Source: Anoplopoma fimbria (lineage: Eukaryota; Chordata; Actinopteri; Perciformes; Anoplopomatidae). From it: DNA of 64,000 bases. Position 1 is the first letter of the stretch. Each line of letters begins with the position of its first letter. The translations under genes and the position numbers were made by a program. This document shows positions 1 to 30,368 of this stretch, piece after piece. The stretch spans positions 18,877,988-18,941,987 of the forward strand of contig NC_072458.1 in NCBI RefSeq assembly GCF_027596085.1. Reading direction: 5' to 3'. A model generated the notes under the pieces. It was not told the DNA's origin. It made no database searches and worked only from the letters and a program-made list of their open reading frames with translations.

Positions 1-164
1 AAGCAGAGATGATCGTGTTAATGGGGGACGGGGTGGCGCCGAAACGGTTCAGAATCAGAAACGGTTTATTGCCAAGTACGTTTGAACATACAATAATTTG
101 GGCTTGGTGCATGACAATAAACACACTGCAATAGTAAAAAACATAATTTAAGTATAGAAAATAT

Positions 165-167
<3 letters not shown>

Positions 168-222
<55 letters not shown>
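168..222. repeat. (TA)n microsatellite
   Basis: About 27 TA units directly abut the end of the SINE-like element that follows, as expected if the array grew from a retroelement tail. Confidence 0.95.
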
Positions 223-226
<4 letters not shown>

Positions 227-553
227 CATCTTCCGTAACCGCTCATCCAGTTAAGGGTCGCGGGGGTGCTGGAGCCGATCCCAGCTGTCAATGGGTGAAG
301 GCAGGGTTCACCCTGGACAGGTCGCCAGCCTATCACAGGGCAGACATATATAGACAGACAACCACTCACGCTCACATTCACACCTACGGGCAATTTCAGA
401 GTCATCAATTAACCTAACCTGCATGTCTTTGGACTGTGGGAGGAAGCCGGAGAACCCGGAGAGAACCCACGCTGACACAGGGAGAACATGCAAACTCCAC
501 ACAGAAGGTTGTCTGGCCCGGGAATTGAACCCGGGCCCCTCTTGCTATGAGGC
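222..553 (-). mobile_element. tRNA-headed SINE-like retroelement, 5' truncated
   Basis: Read on the minus strand, it begins in a tRNA-like head (GTCGCCTCATAGCAAGAGG then a B-box-like GGTTCAATTCC). It continues through TGGAGTTTGCATGTTCTC and ACAGTCCAAAGACATGCAG, and ends in a GGATG-type tail. I recognise this as a very common teleost interspersed repeat but cannot name the family. The A-box part of the head is missing. Confidence 0.75.
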
Positions 554-578
554 GACTAAATATAAGGCTTTAGTCAGC

Positions 579-1008
579 AGCTGGTTAGCTAAACTTAGCA
601 TAAAGATGGGAAATTGGGGCAACCAGCTGGACTGGCTCTGCCCAAAGGTAACAAAACGCACCTGCCAGCATCTCTAAAGCTCACTAATTAACACTTTATA
701 TTTTTTTCTGTTCAAAATACAAGCAAAAGTAAAAAAGAAGAAGTTGTGGTTTTAGAGTGGGCTTGAATGTATGTGCCAAACAATTTCTTGGCCACGAATT
801 GAAACTTACTGAAGTCTCAGCTGGTTGCCTGGCAACCTCAAGTTGATGAGATGACTTTAACACTTTTGAACAGAATAAAGTATAAAGATATTCTATGTTA
901 GTTACAGAGGTTTCGAGGTGCTGGTAGACATGCTTTGTTGTTTTGTATCGAGCCAGGCTTGCTGCTTCCCCTGCTTCCTGTCTTTATACTAAGCTAAGCT
1001 AACCAGCT
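579..1008. mobile_element. MITE-like element with subterminal inverted repeats, copy 1
   Basis: Arms 579-605 and 982-1008 are inverted copies (24 of 27 positions pair), built on TTAGCTTAGCATAAAG. The interior has the landmarks ctctgcccaaaggtaacaaa and ctggttgcctggcaacc, which I recognise from many fish loci. There is no coding capacity, which fits a non-autonomous DNA element. Confidence 0.65.
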
Positions 1009-1009
1009 A

Positions 1010-3563
1010 CCAGCTTTACAGACATGTGAGCACCATAGATCGTCTTTCCCAAACTGTCACACAATACCTTTAAGAGGAATTAATGAATTCTGCTTGGTAA
1101 AGTTACTTGTTTCCTGTGCATTTCAAATTGAACAATATTGTCAAATGATTCAGGAATTTTCTGGTGTCAGTAAAGAAAGGAGGGCGAGAAAGAGAGGGGT
1201 GTGACATGCAACTTAGGACAGAATCTTACCCTCGGACATTGTGGTTACAAACCCTTGGCGAACAAAGCGAGTGTCTGATTTGTCTAGAAATAAAGAGGAC
1301 GAAAGTTGACAAAATAAAACACTGATGTGAAAAGCTGATTTGACAGAAAACAACATTTTCTAATCAGCCATCCCACTTAGATATAAACCTAACTTAATAC
1401 TCAACACTTGCCAAACAAGTTTCGAATCGAGCGATTGTTTAATTTACCACACGTCTATGAAGTAACTCACTGAACCATTGAGAAAATAGATTGAGGAGAC
1501 AGTGAGATTTAATTCACAGTGACAAGGGAGCCAAGATCTGATAACTCTTTGATCATACTACCTAACTCTGGATGCTGAGTGGCACTTGTGGAAACTACTG
1601 AAAAGTCTTATTAAACTCTGTTATCGTCCTTGTGACGGGTGTCCTGCTGAAACTCCTTGAAATGTGCGATATAACATCCAGTAAGGCACAGAGACAGGCC
1701 AAAGCGAATCCTCTCCCGCCTCTGCGAGTCTATTTCTAACCAGACATGACTTGGCTTGTCAAACTCTCCTCTTTATATGGCAATAAAAGAGGAGATGGAG
1801 AATTTCTGGATGTAATCGGATTACTCCAGATCTGCTCTGCGAGGACTTCCTACAGGATCATGGCCTGCTGGCAGTTGATCGGATCAATTTCTGTCCACTA
1901 ACGTCAATAAACAGCACTAACGCCCGCCCTCTGGTCATATTTAAGATCAATAACCCAAATTCAATGGGAAGGTGAAGCCAAATTAGGTCGATGGAAAGCT
2001 AAAGAAAGCAGAGCGGGAAGAGAGGAAGCGAGGGAGTATTGCAATTAGTGTGTATTAAGTGAAGAGGCAAAATATCTACTTAGCGATGGTATCTCAATGG
2101 AGGCTCCAGCTCTGGTAGTAGATTTTGCTGGATAATATAGCTGACTGTTTAGTTACTAAGGCCCCAAATAAATACACTATCATGAAAGAGGAACCCTTTC
2201 ACTATCTCATATTGAAAACAGAGTGCATTTAGTGTAACTGTCATGATGTTTGTTTGATAACACTGCTCATCATGGTTCCTCAATCTCTATCTTTATTCAG
2301 TTGAACGTTGGCTAACAGCCTGAACATGGACTGTCCAATCACAGCTTAGCTTTTTGTATGCCTTTTCAAAACCAAATACACAAGATGTGTGTATCTTCTG
2401 CTGCAACAGTTAACATTTCCAGCTAACTAGCTTACATTATTATTGATAATGTAGCGCTACTTCCACAACCAAAGCAGCATATCATGATCAAACTAGAAGG
2501 ACACTCGGAGAAGCCAGATCCAAGCCAAGGCCAAAAGCCAAATCATGCATGTTAACAAAAGTTATTGTTTTAATTCGTCGTGTGATTTGGATCCAATCCA
2601 AAATGTTATGGGTTCTTCCTTGGGCCAATCCACACCTTCTTATCTTAAAGGTAAACAAGAAGTTGCTAAACTTTCGCAAGATGGTGGCAGTTGGGCATTG
2701 CTTGGTTAAGGTTAGGATAGGTTGTCTACAGCAAGTCTTGCAAGAGTTTTCGCAAGTCATGGGTAACCATCTAGACCAGGCCGTGCTACGTCCTCCCGCC
2801 AAGTTTCACGAAAATCGTAGTAGTTTTTCTGTCATCCTGCTGACAAGACAGACAAAACCACCAAACTGAAAACACACCGTCCTTGTTAGAGGTAAATACA
2901 TTATTTATCCAGGTTACCTTCAGGACTAGGACCTCCATTGTGTAGTATCTACCGACAGCGTGGGGGTTCTGAATGCTAGGCTACTATATCAGAGTCTAGG
3001 CTCTGTCATGCTGTTCATTGGATTTGACACTCCAGCGACCCCAGACCACATTTCTGGATATCATTACATTTGCCAAACACATCAGTCAGTCCTTATCCTC
3101 AAGTTTTGGTTTGTAAAGGTAAAGTGAGACCTTTCTTTAAATACTCCCAATAAAGCATTAATATAACTTTAAACTCTGTGTCACTCCAAGTATGTTTTCC
3201 TGTAATATAAGCAAAGAAACAGGGTTATATCTCAGCAGCTGTCTGATCTTAAAATGATCATACTGTCCTGTATGTTATACTCTAGCCTGCAGTGCATAAA
3301 CAACACTGTTCCTTTATTTCCATGTCTCATACATGTATCACCAACTGATGAGGATGGTGAACAACTTGCTTTTGTCTACATGTGAAAAAAATGACCAAAC
3401 ATTTGGAGTGACAGGCTGATCAATCGTTATCATTGTAAACTGCATGTGTTGTGCAAGAAAGGAAAGCTTGACAACAGAAACCAAGGAGGGTGGGGCTTAA
3501 TGAACGGTTATTTCTTATTTCAGTATCATCTATGTCTTTTTATATTGCTATCTTTGTGTTTGT

Positions 3564-3565
<2 letters not shown>
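1010..3565. other. Noncoding, nothing recognised
   Basis: No reading frame with family resemblance, no RNA gene and no clear repeat was seen. The frames around 2490-2870 have no recognisable domain. Confidence 0.6.

Positions 3566-3569
<4 letters not shown>

Positions 3570-3648
<79 letters not shown>
3570..3648. repeat. (TG)n microsatellite
   Basis: About 39 TG units with an imperfect start. Confidence 0.97.
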
Positions 3649-5583
<1,935 letters not shown>

Positions 5584-6039
5584 TGTTTAGTTATCTCCTC
5601 AAGAGGGTTCATGCGATCTGTTGCATGTGTAAGTGTGCACATGGATGGTAGGGGATGCATGTTACAACACAGCTGAGTGCATTTGAGTGAGTGTTTTGTG
5701 TTCACTTTTACTGTTTTGGACGGTGTGTTTGACTATAAGCCAACAGTTTACGGAACTAAAAAATAACCAAATTACTGCTGAGTACACCGCTGCAAGTGGG
5801 CAAACAGCTTTGCGCTTTTAATTTCGTTTTTGACAAGATTCTATTAAATGTCTCAAATGTCGACTACGAGCGAATTGCCTGCAGACACACCTGGCGGAGA
5901 TCTGCACCCTACTGAATGCACCTTTCTAGTTCAATTTGATTCAAGTCAAACCACTTCAGCTCAAATTAATTCAAATGAATTCCAGTTGGATTTACACACA
6001 CACACAAACAGAAACACATACTGTACTTACAGGACTCTG

Positions 6040-6041
<2 letters not shown>

Positions 6042-6133
<92 letters not shown>
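6042..6133. repeat. (CA)n microsatellite
   Basis: About 46 units, the first of two arrays separated by only 80 bp of TTCAAAT-rich sequence. Confidence 0.98.
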
Positions 6134-6136
<3 letters not shown>

Positions 6137-6210
6137 CAATTAAACTCCATTCAAATCAATTCAAATTTTATTTTCATCCTGATTGAATTAACTTCATATG
6201 TAAACACCCA

Positions 6211-6328
<118 letters not shown>

Positions 6329-7239
6329 CCTGACCCACATAAAGCAGTGTGTAAGCAGTCCATCAGGGACAAAGAGTTTCTAGCTGTACAGACGTATATC
6401 GCTTCTGTCTTTGTTTACAGATAGCAGGGGGTCATGGAAGGATAAGGAAAGGGGGGGGTGCAACAATAGCCCTAGAAATCACAGTAACAGGGTATGCACA
6501 TACACACATCACGAGCCCCCATGTGAGTGCGTATAGACCCCTAAAAGCCTATAGCGCTTCCTTTGATAGCAGCTAATTGGCATCCCACATCACAAATAAG
6601 GATAACAAGCGCTTTACTGTACATCCATTCATCGTCTGACAGCCAAAGCTCTGAGAGCTTAAATTTGCAACTAAAAGCTGAATTTATTCCAACTCGGCTT
6701 TTCCAAGGTTTCAAAATGCCCAAGAGCCAAATTGTGGTATTCAAATATTTATGGCTGAATTAAATATAAGGCATATATTCATCTCCGTGGCAGAGAAAAG
6801 AACGAAAACAGAGCATTAAAATTGAGTTTTATTACCAATAACCTCTCATGCTGGACCCTCTGACAAACAGGATACTGTAAATAGCCAATGCAAACACACT
6901 TGATGTATATAAACCTTCATAGTATTGACACAATAGAGACATTAGAGCTTTTCGAACGTTTTTTATCCACCTCTGAGGAGATAAGCCTTGAAATCCATCA
7001 GTTGCTGCCCCAGCTCTTTATTACAACTGAAAAAACGATCAAGCTGAAGCTTGTTACACAATGAAAATGGATTCAAGTACCAGCTTAAACATGCCATACC
7101 CTCCCTCACCGTCTCTCACTCTCTGACATCTTTCCTGTCTCTCACTCTATCCACCCCTTTTTCTTTGTCAGCCTCGTGGCACAGAATCACAATGCTCATT
7201 TGCAATCGCCCTTTCATGAGGCACTGTGCACCACACTGG

Positions 7240-7241
<2 letters not shown>

Positions 7242-7317
<76 letters not shown>
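7242..7317. repeat. (TG)n microsatellite
   Basis: About 38 units. Confidence 0.98.
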
Positions 7318-7322
<5 letters not shown>

Positions 7323-7512
7323 GCGTGAGGGAGAGTGTGAGAGAAGGGGGAGGGGTGATGCTGAAGAATCGTAACCTCCTTCCATTTTCCTCTCTTTTTT
7401 TTTTGCTCTTTGGGGCTTCATCCTTTGCTCTCACGCTCAGTCAATCTAACCTTTTACACTCCTTTGCTCCATCAACTCAGCGAGGGACGGCAGTATCTAT
7501 AATTGTATATGA

Positions 7513-7616
<104 letters not shown>

Positions 7617-7728
7617 GCCTGAGGCAAATCAGCTGTAGCATTCCATCGGCAGTCAATCTTTAACGATGGTCTAGCTGGGTTTGACACTGCCGACTCCCAT
7701 TATACTCTGAAACTAGCTCTTTGTCAAT

Positions 7729-8070
7729 GCTCCTCTCCTCTCCTCTCCTCTCCTCTCCTTTCCTTTCCTCTCCTTCCCTTTTCTGTCTTCTCCTTCTCTT
7801 CCCTCTTCTCTCCCCTCCATTCCTTTCTTCTTCCTCTCTTCTCCTCACCTTTCCTGTCCTTTCCTTTCTTCTTCCTTTCCTCACCTTCCCTCTCCTCTAT
7901 TCTCCTCTCGTCGCTTCTCCTCTTCTGTCTTCTCCTTTCGTTTCCTCATCTCTCCTTTCCTTTTCTGTCTCCCACTTTCCTCGAGTTTCCTTTCCAAATT
8001 TCTTTTTCTGCATTGTCCTGTCCTCTCCTCTTCTCTCCCGTCCTTCTCCCTTCTCTCATCTCCTCTCCTC
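7729..8070. repeat. Long polypyrimidine tract (TCCTC/TTTCC)n
   Basis: About 340 bp is almost purely C/T on the + strand, starting as perfect TCCTC units and degrading. It has no coding value. Confidence 0.9.
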
Positions 8071-8139
8071 CCACAGAACTTTCCTCTGGTATTTAGTCAT
8101 CCATTTCCCTTCCCACCTACCACCAGCATCAGCATGATG

Positions 8140-11100
8140 CTACTAGCAGAAATATACAGTAAACTAACACTGTACATTAGTTCCCATTTCCTCCAAACAA
8201 AACAAAAGGATTAACTGAGTTCAGGTGGGTGTGTAGAGTTCATCCCTATCTCTAAACCTCCTGTCTGTCAAAACACAGCCACTCATCTCTACCTTTAGGG
8301 AGGATATGCAGAGAACAAAGAAGGAGAGGATGTTAAAGACCCACAAATAGAGGAAGAGGTCAAAAGTGTGTGTGCGGTGAGAAGATGAGTGAATGAACCG
8401 CTGCATAAAAGAGTCAAAAGAGGGCGGAGAAAGAGGGGTGGGCCGAGAGAACTCTGTGATCCCTTACTTTCTCCCTTTCCTCCCCCCTCTGACCCTCCGA
8501 CTCTCTCGCCATCTCTTTCTGAGATCGCTGAAAAAGCAACTATACATTATAAGAGTCTCCCTCTCGTTGGTCAGACTGCTCTCTCAGTGTCTGCTCACTG
8601 GAGGCTGCAGAGTAGTCCAGTATTTGATTAGCGGGACACTGATTCATGACGGGGCTCATTAAGTGACAGCTCCAATATCAAAGTCTTCCAGGAATCTGAT
8701 TGCATTAGTTTTGACTTTAAATACTTAAACCGGAAAAAATTGTATTAACACAGACTAGAGAGAAATTAAAAAGGAAAAATTCACTAAATATGTGGAGAAA
8801 CAACAAATCCATATGCTACTTTACTAGGCAGTGTTCATTGAATGTGTAAATGAATATACAGATGATATGAATGAATTGATGCTTTGGCAATTAGAGCCAC
8901 CAGATCATCTAAGCAAGCTATGAGAAATTCTGGAGCTGTTTGTCATCTGCGATTAAACACCAAATGAGGGGAGAATCATGCTCAGTCAGCCAAACAAGTT
9001 ATGTTTAGGCAGCAAAACAACCTAGGTTTAGAAAAAGAGCACAGCTGACATAAACTTGACTGACTAACAATCCACGCGACAAAATGTGAGCATGTTTGTT
9101 TAACTCTTTGGTGTTTTGATTGGACTGTGTTCTAATATATAAAATCAAAGTTTAAATGTGTCTCAGATTGACTAAATCTGATCGAACTGTATGCAGTTGC
9201 ATCTCAAACCCTCATGCTGTAGAGCAACTACAGAGACTGAAGTTGAAGTTTGTGTAAGTATCAGACTAAAGCAGCAGTGCTGAGAAGGCAAACAAGTGGC
9301 AGGGAGCTCTAATGGCAAAGTAAAGCACTGAACTAATTAACAGAATTGAAAATGGTAATCCATCAAACTGTGTAGTCAGGGCCCTGAAGCAGGAGTAAAA
9401 ATTATATGTCTGCTCTCAATTTGATCTGAACAAATCCATTAATATTTATGACAACAGCTGCTGGCCTTTCATTAATGATACATTGTACCTTAAACAAATA
9501 CTTCTCTGCGGTTCAAAAAATGAGAAAATGTACATGATGTGAGTTTTACCGTTGACACATTGCAGACATAGTTTGTTACCACTTCACGTCAGTTTTAAAG
9601 GACAACGGGTAGAAGACTTTAATAAGCAAAGTGAGACTCATAAAGATGTAAATACCTCAACTCTGTCCACACACGTTAACGTCAGTGTCTTAGTTCAAGT
9701 CGTCACCTCTCTTGACCTCATCATCCTGTGCAGTACCCGACCTTTGCCCTTTCACTGACAGGAGAGATCAATAAGCGTTAGGCAATTTACTTTAAGGGAA
9801 CACACACTCAAAATAAAAATCTCTATATATGGTAAAGGACATGGAGTGGATGATCTGGTTTACAACCCTCTAGAGGAGGAGAGTATAGTCCATCCATCCA
9901 TCCATCAAGCCATCCAATCCAGTTGATTGCTTACACTAAACGGTACCCGACTTTGTGTTGCCATGAGAATAAGAGGCTGTGTTTCCCTGGCAACTATTCT
10001 TCAAAGGCCCTGCACCTCTCTCCTGTCTGCACTCTCTCTTGATGAGATTGGATGATGCAAGGGCAGCAGCAGTAGTGTTAATAGTTACACCAGTGAGCGG
10101 GCAAGACAGCGCTGGAGCTGTGAGAGCCGCACAATGATGTGAGATAAGCTTAATGAGCTTGATCCATTATCGAAATGTAAAAATAGGAGAGAAAGAAACA
10201 CCTTCTAGGTTCTCAGATTAGACCGCTTTTGGGTGTGAAATACTGATCATTTTGGATTAAGTACATCTTTTGTCTCTGACCATGATCCACATGTGTTTTA
10301 ATGCTGTATAGAAACTGTATAGCTCAGATAGCATCAGTGCCATCATAGGACACTTAAAGTAGCTTATCTTGAGATATAATAATATAAAAGCTGAAATGAC
10401 TACATGTAATGTAAAAGGGGTTGTTCGTAGTTGCAAAATCACAGAGAATTATCAACCGAATCTGAAGTTCCTCAAAGCGCTACTGTTTCAAAGCACTGTT
10501 AGTTTGCTCTTCACCCTTATCAGTCAGCTGTTTTCAGAGAAAGAATAAGAATAAGCTCTAAAGAACCACTGCATGCCGCCTGCTAATCCCCGAATGGCAG
10601 AAAGAGTTAGCGGCTAGTGAGCTACTGTAGTGAACATAATGTAGTAGCATTACCAGCTAAGAGTCTGATATTTTTCACAGGAGTTAGCGGCGTCCAAAAC
10701 AGGATTAAAAAAAAAAGTGAATATTGGATTTACATTCATTTTGGACACAAAAACAACTTAAAATCTATGCTAATGTTAAACTATATCTGCTCGATGTGCA
10801 GGTTAGTTACGTAACGTGTTCACTCAATCAGCTCAGGTGATTATTTGTTAGTGCTGTGATAAAAGCTTGTTTTTGATGCCACCTAGTTGACAAAAACAGT
10901 TATAGCAGGTTTGATTTAGTAGCAGGTTAAATATGTGATTCTCAAGTGTCACTGTAAAGCTAGCTAAAGTTAGGTAAAATCATATCCTTATCTGATTGCA
11001 AACTAGCACTAGCCTATCATTTTTTGTTCTTATGTTAATTTGGCCTTCTTGGTCCATGCTTTTCTTTGCCACGACTAACTCAATGCTTCTTAAAACCAAA

Positions 11101-14100
11101 ACTTCTACACTCCTGCTTTTTCCCCCACCAGTCTGCTGTACATGTTGTTGAATTTTATGTTAATTTCTCTTTCTCTCTGTCCACCTCTCCGTCTCTTTGT
11201 CAGGTGGTGGGTGCTGATGCTGTAACCACTGTGAGGAGCTGACAAGCACCTGGTTGATGCAGTGAAGTGTTCCAGAGGGATAAACACAAGCGAAGGTAGG
11301 AATGAAAAATGAGGAGTGGAAAAATGCTGAGAGAAAACAAAACATGTAAAAACAAAAAGAACAGCAGCTAAAAAAATAAGGACACAGCAGAGAAAACACC
11401 AAATAGAGGAGTCGGAGAGAGGAGAGATGGATGGAAGATTTAGGAATAAGGAAAGAGGAAAGATGAGAGCTAGTGGAGGACAGTCGCTGCATCCGTTGTA
11501 TACAGTACGGCTGCTGCATGGGTTTGATTCACTGAGGCCACTGAATACCCAGTGTGTGACAGAAAGAGAGATCATTGTGGTCTTGAGGCAGAGAGAACGA
11601 CACACAGACGGAGAACGGGAGTTCAGATGGTATTATTGGTGAGCTAATAGCGGTTGGACTTGGCAAAGACGAGCGGTGCTGCGTTTCTGTGCTCAGTAAA
11701 TCCACACTGGTGAGGCTCCTGGGCCGTAACAGGAGGAATCTTTCAGTGAGAGCTGAAAGGAAGCTGGGAGGCCTCGCTTTGACGCCTTGGCTTCCAGTCT
11801 GGAACCAGGTTTTGCTTTTCAGCCGCCATGTGGGGAGCCGAGCCGTGTCTTTATTAAGACTCAAGGAGCCCCCTCTCGGTTTGTTTTTTTCTCTCCTGCC
11901 GGACTACAGATGAGAGCTGTGTGCTGCACAGTTGCATAAGGCGAGCACTTTGCTCCACTTTCACGCTGGCTGACTGCAAACGTTGTGTGTCGGAGAGAGA
12001 AACTGAAACCAGTGGCCACCAAACACACTTCCTAATTTGCAAAATGCCATGTCTTAATGCTCAAACAGTGAGCCTGTGATACAGCCAAGGGCTTTTTATG
12101 TCACGCACATTATGGACGCCAGTTTAAGAGGAAAGGTGTGTTTGCCGTTTTTAGGTTCTGCCACTTAGATTTGTTTGCACCTAAGGGCCACCGGTGAGAC
12201 TGAACTGCACCGTGACAGAGATGTTGTGTGACAAGACAAGGGCAGATAAGTGGGGAGAGTGCTGCTGAGTGGTGAAATAGAGAAGTGAGGCGGAGAGGAG
12301 AGCTGGAGGGGATATTTTTGAGGAACCCATTCTGACGTCAGAAACGAAAAGAGAGAAGGAGTTTTCTCTATTTGTGTAACTGTTGAAATATTACGGACAC
12401 ACATCAGGACGATGCAGTCTGAGGAGAAAAAACAAAAAAGGCAGAAATGCAAATGCGATAAACATTTATTATTCTCTTAGTACTAACAACCTCACCCAGC
12501 AGAATATGTTCTTCTACAAACAGCTTGAAAAACCAAAAAAACAAAACAAAAGCGCAGCATCGAGCGCACAGACCAAATAGAGAAAACCACAGGCCTTTAA
12601 ATAGACGGCTGAAAACGAGAAGTGTGAAGTGGACGGAGATGTACGGAGGCAGCAGGGTAGAAAGAGCGAGAGCAGAAGTTTACATCAGTCTCTACGAAGA
12701 GCAGAGTGGCAACCGGTGCCACCGTGGGACTGCAGCCATCGCTCAGAGCCGGAGCCAAGCGGGGATTTAATACCATTTAATACAACGAGTTCACAAAAGC
12801 AGGGAGGGACAAGGACGGGGGAGAGGAAACTAAAGATAAAGGAAGAGGTTTACCAAGAGGGTAAGAAGAGAGAAGCTGTTGGTTAGTTTCTTGATTTCCT
12901 GTTTAAGGTTTAGTGTATTTTTGTGTTTATCAGATGTGTTGTGCAGTTAACACAAAGACAGATTGCTGCTTAGAGCACTAAAGATTGGTGCATCAGATCA
13001 CTGTTGTGAGCAACTGACCCAGTGTGTGCGCAGAGCTGGATGCTTTTTCTATTTTTTATTTATTTTTTTATCTTCTGCTGAGACGTGCAGACGATATCAC
13101 CAGGCCAACAGTATCCTGGCAACCATCAGCCGAGCTCTGCTCTGAGGATGGACCACATGCTGCTCCAGACTCAGTGTGTGTGTGTTAACGTTTGTGTGTT
13201 TTTGTGTGTTTGTGTAGCTCTGAAACACACACACACACACACACACTCACCTGCTCACATGTCAGAGAGCTTTTATTGCTTTATATGAAAGCTCCGATTT
13301 AAATCTCAGCCTGTTTTTTTTTTGTTTTTTTTGCCTTTGCCATCTTCAACCTTGTCAGGCTGAAGATGTGAATCAGTTATTCATATATTCATAGTTCAGC
13401 GTGCATCTTGGAGCAGGTGGTGTTAAAAGTCAGAGAGGAGACGGGGTGCGTTTTACACGTCTGGACGGATGCTCACAGGTTAAAGTAGTGACTCAGCATA
13501 AAGCTCTCTCTCTCATCCAACAGATTTAGTAGATGGCGTAAACTTATAAGAAAGTAGATACAGTACTCATCTGAGAGAGAAAAATCGCTACTTTGGAGAG
13601 TGTCAGCGATCTGTCTCAACGACTGGATGGTGTAACTCCATCCCCTCTCTGTCTGTACCTCAGTGCTGCATTGCAACACCCGTTCTTGCTGAGTTACAGT
13701 GAAAAAGGCCGGGCTTTTCCTTTTTTTTGCAGCGACGGTAGCATCTCATAAACATGCTAATGCTGGATCCATTAATCACCCTTGCAGTGGGGAAACTGAT
13801 AGGCCTCCGCTATGTGCTAACATGGCACATAAACACAGAGGATACGGCAGAGGAAGTGAAACTTGGCAGCTGATCACCTTCAGCTACCGAAGGCCCTTTA
13901 TGATCGAGAAGGAAAGGGAAATGGGGGGGGATTAACGAAGGGAGGCTTTCATACTCACACAGCTGAGAGTCATTTTTGAATATTGGATTCCACTTGTTTT
14001 TTTGTTTTATTGTGGGGTTTTTTTTTATGCGACACATGTTGCCTCTAAATCCTCTTCCTCTTTGATTCACTTTTTTCTTAAAATGTCCTCTTTAAGTAGC

Positions 14101-15470
14101 TGTCAGTTTGTTAAAAACATGTTATAATTCCACACTGTCTGATAATACCACATTTACACTCTGCATCAGCTTGTTCCTGCTCTTTATTGGAGCTGCATGA
14201 CGTTTACAAGGGTTATGTTTACGAGTGAAATATTCAAACCCGAGACTACATGTTTCATATGGCTGCTACATTCAACGAAATGGAAATTACAACATATTTG
14301 GTATCTGTAGAAACTTTGAAATCTCCGCTAATTACACTGCACTAAACTGTGGGTTTGAACTTGGGCTTAGATACCTTAAGTATAGATACCGCTAATGCTA
14401 AAATACTAAGTCCTGTTTTAAGTATAGATACTACTATAGATAAAAAGATAGATCCATCTCATGTTAGATCATCTTCCTGTGTGAATAATAGTTATAATTC
14501 ATCACTGTTAGTTAAAAAAATTCAATTCAAATCATAATTTCCCATCAAAAATGGTCCTGTCTCTTTTTACACGCTTGTGATTAATAAACTAAAGAATAGT
14601 AAAAACATGTGGTTAATATTAAGTGGCAATGAAAATGTATTCAGAAGGATCTTATTAATGATGCATCCACCTTATAAATTATGACACATAGCTCCTTCAC
14701 TTACATGATAGAACATACGCTGCTCTTCATTTTTAAATGCTGGCTCTGGCCTTTTTACTTGGTATCAGATCAAAATCAGATTTTGTGGTTTATTGGCTCC
14801 ACAGCGTGAGTTTACACTGTCTGACCTACGGGGATTTAAGAGGTTAAGAGCAGGGACAACTGACATGGTCTTCAGTTTTAAAACACTCCACATTTGTTGG
14901 TCCTGTATATCAACATTACAGGCATGTCTTCCTGTATCTGCCGCCCGTCTGACCCAGAGTTTAATCTGATAAAGCTTGCATCATCGTTTTCATAAAGTTC
15001 AAGTATCTGACGTTTGGTTATGAAGTATAGAGAGCTGGTCGTAAAGTATCTATAGGCTGCTGTACTTAAAGAGCATTAAGAGAAAGTAGGCTGTACATAG
15101 CAGGTCTTTTATTAGGTTACTATAGTGTAACTGGATTAAAACCACTGCTCAGCTCTAGAGACTCCCGATGAGTGAGCTAAATGATTCACTACTAGACTTC
15201 GGCCCCCCTCTAATCGAATACACGCTGTGTATGGGATGTGATCAGTGCCATTTATAACTAGAATGTCTGACTTCGCTCTGGAAATATTGCTTAAACAGAA
15301 GGATTAGAGGAGGAGAGGAAGAAGAGATAATTAGAAAAAGTGCAGATGGGTAAAAAAAAAAAATGAAAGACTCACAAGCTGCTGTGCTCTCTTTTTTGTG
15401 CATGCTGTGTGTTGCCATTGCGGGTTGCCAGGTTCTGCGTACTGTATGCATTTTGTTGTTTCCTCCCGTC
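8140..15470. other. Noncoding upstream region of CYRI-like gene
   Basis: Upstream noncoding exon(s) of the CYRI-like gene must lie here or further left, because both start exons have acceptors. I could not identify the exon or promoter. Frames at 11105-12770 and around 13085 show no family resemblance. A short (CA)n occurs at about 13225-13247. Confidence 0.5.
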
Positions 15471-15483
15471 CAGGTCGCCAGCC

Positions 15484-29966
<14,483 letters not shown>

Positions 29967-30330
29967 AGAGGAGGACGGAGGGAGGAAAGAAGGAGTGCAC
30001 TTGAAGGAGGAGAGGAGGAGGAGGAAACAAACGCCCGTGGCTGATAAACCCGTTTGTTTACAACGAACAAAAGGAAATCATCTCCAGGCTTAGATAAACC
30101 TGATGATAATAAGAAGAGGAAAAATTACTTATATATATTGTCAGCTGTCCATCATTCTGTCTCTCATTTTGTAAAGTAAGAAAAGAGAAAAAAAAAAAGC
30201 CAGAAAAGAAAATATAGATATATATTAAAAACAAGTGAAACACATGCAGCAGATGAAAAAAGAAGTAGGATTAAAGAGGAAGCTATATTGCAAAAATTTA
30301 AGGTCAGAACCGAAGCAAACTGAAAATGTA

Positions 30331-30331
<1 letters not shown>

Positions 30332-30365
<34 letters not shown>
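30332..30365 (+). repeat. Poly(A) run of 34 in the 3'UTR
   Basis: This is an uninterrupted A run with no AATAAA close upstream and no flanking duplication that I can see. In cDNA it would mimic a poly(A) tail through internal oligo-dT priming. Confidence 0.9.

Positions 30366-30368
<3 letters not shown>

Noticed and set aside
148..417. Overlapping frames around the (TA)n array
   Set aside because: They lie inside the SINE-like repeat and the TA array, with no protein family resemblance.
7660..8137. Frames on both strands rich in Ser/Leu/Pro or Arg/Glu/Lys
   Set aside because: They are translations of the homopyrimidine/homopurine tract.
11105..12770. Possible exons in the region upstream of the CYRI-like start exons
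   Set aside because: Open frames exist on both strands but show no conserved motif, and no frame is shared with the gene. The missing 5' exon is noncoding and cannot be found this way.
13085..13145. Candidate 5'UTR exon (cagacgatatcaccaggcca onward)
   Set aside because: The region after a T-rich tract looked exon-like, but no convincing donor follows before the short CA array.
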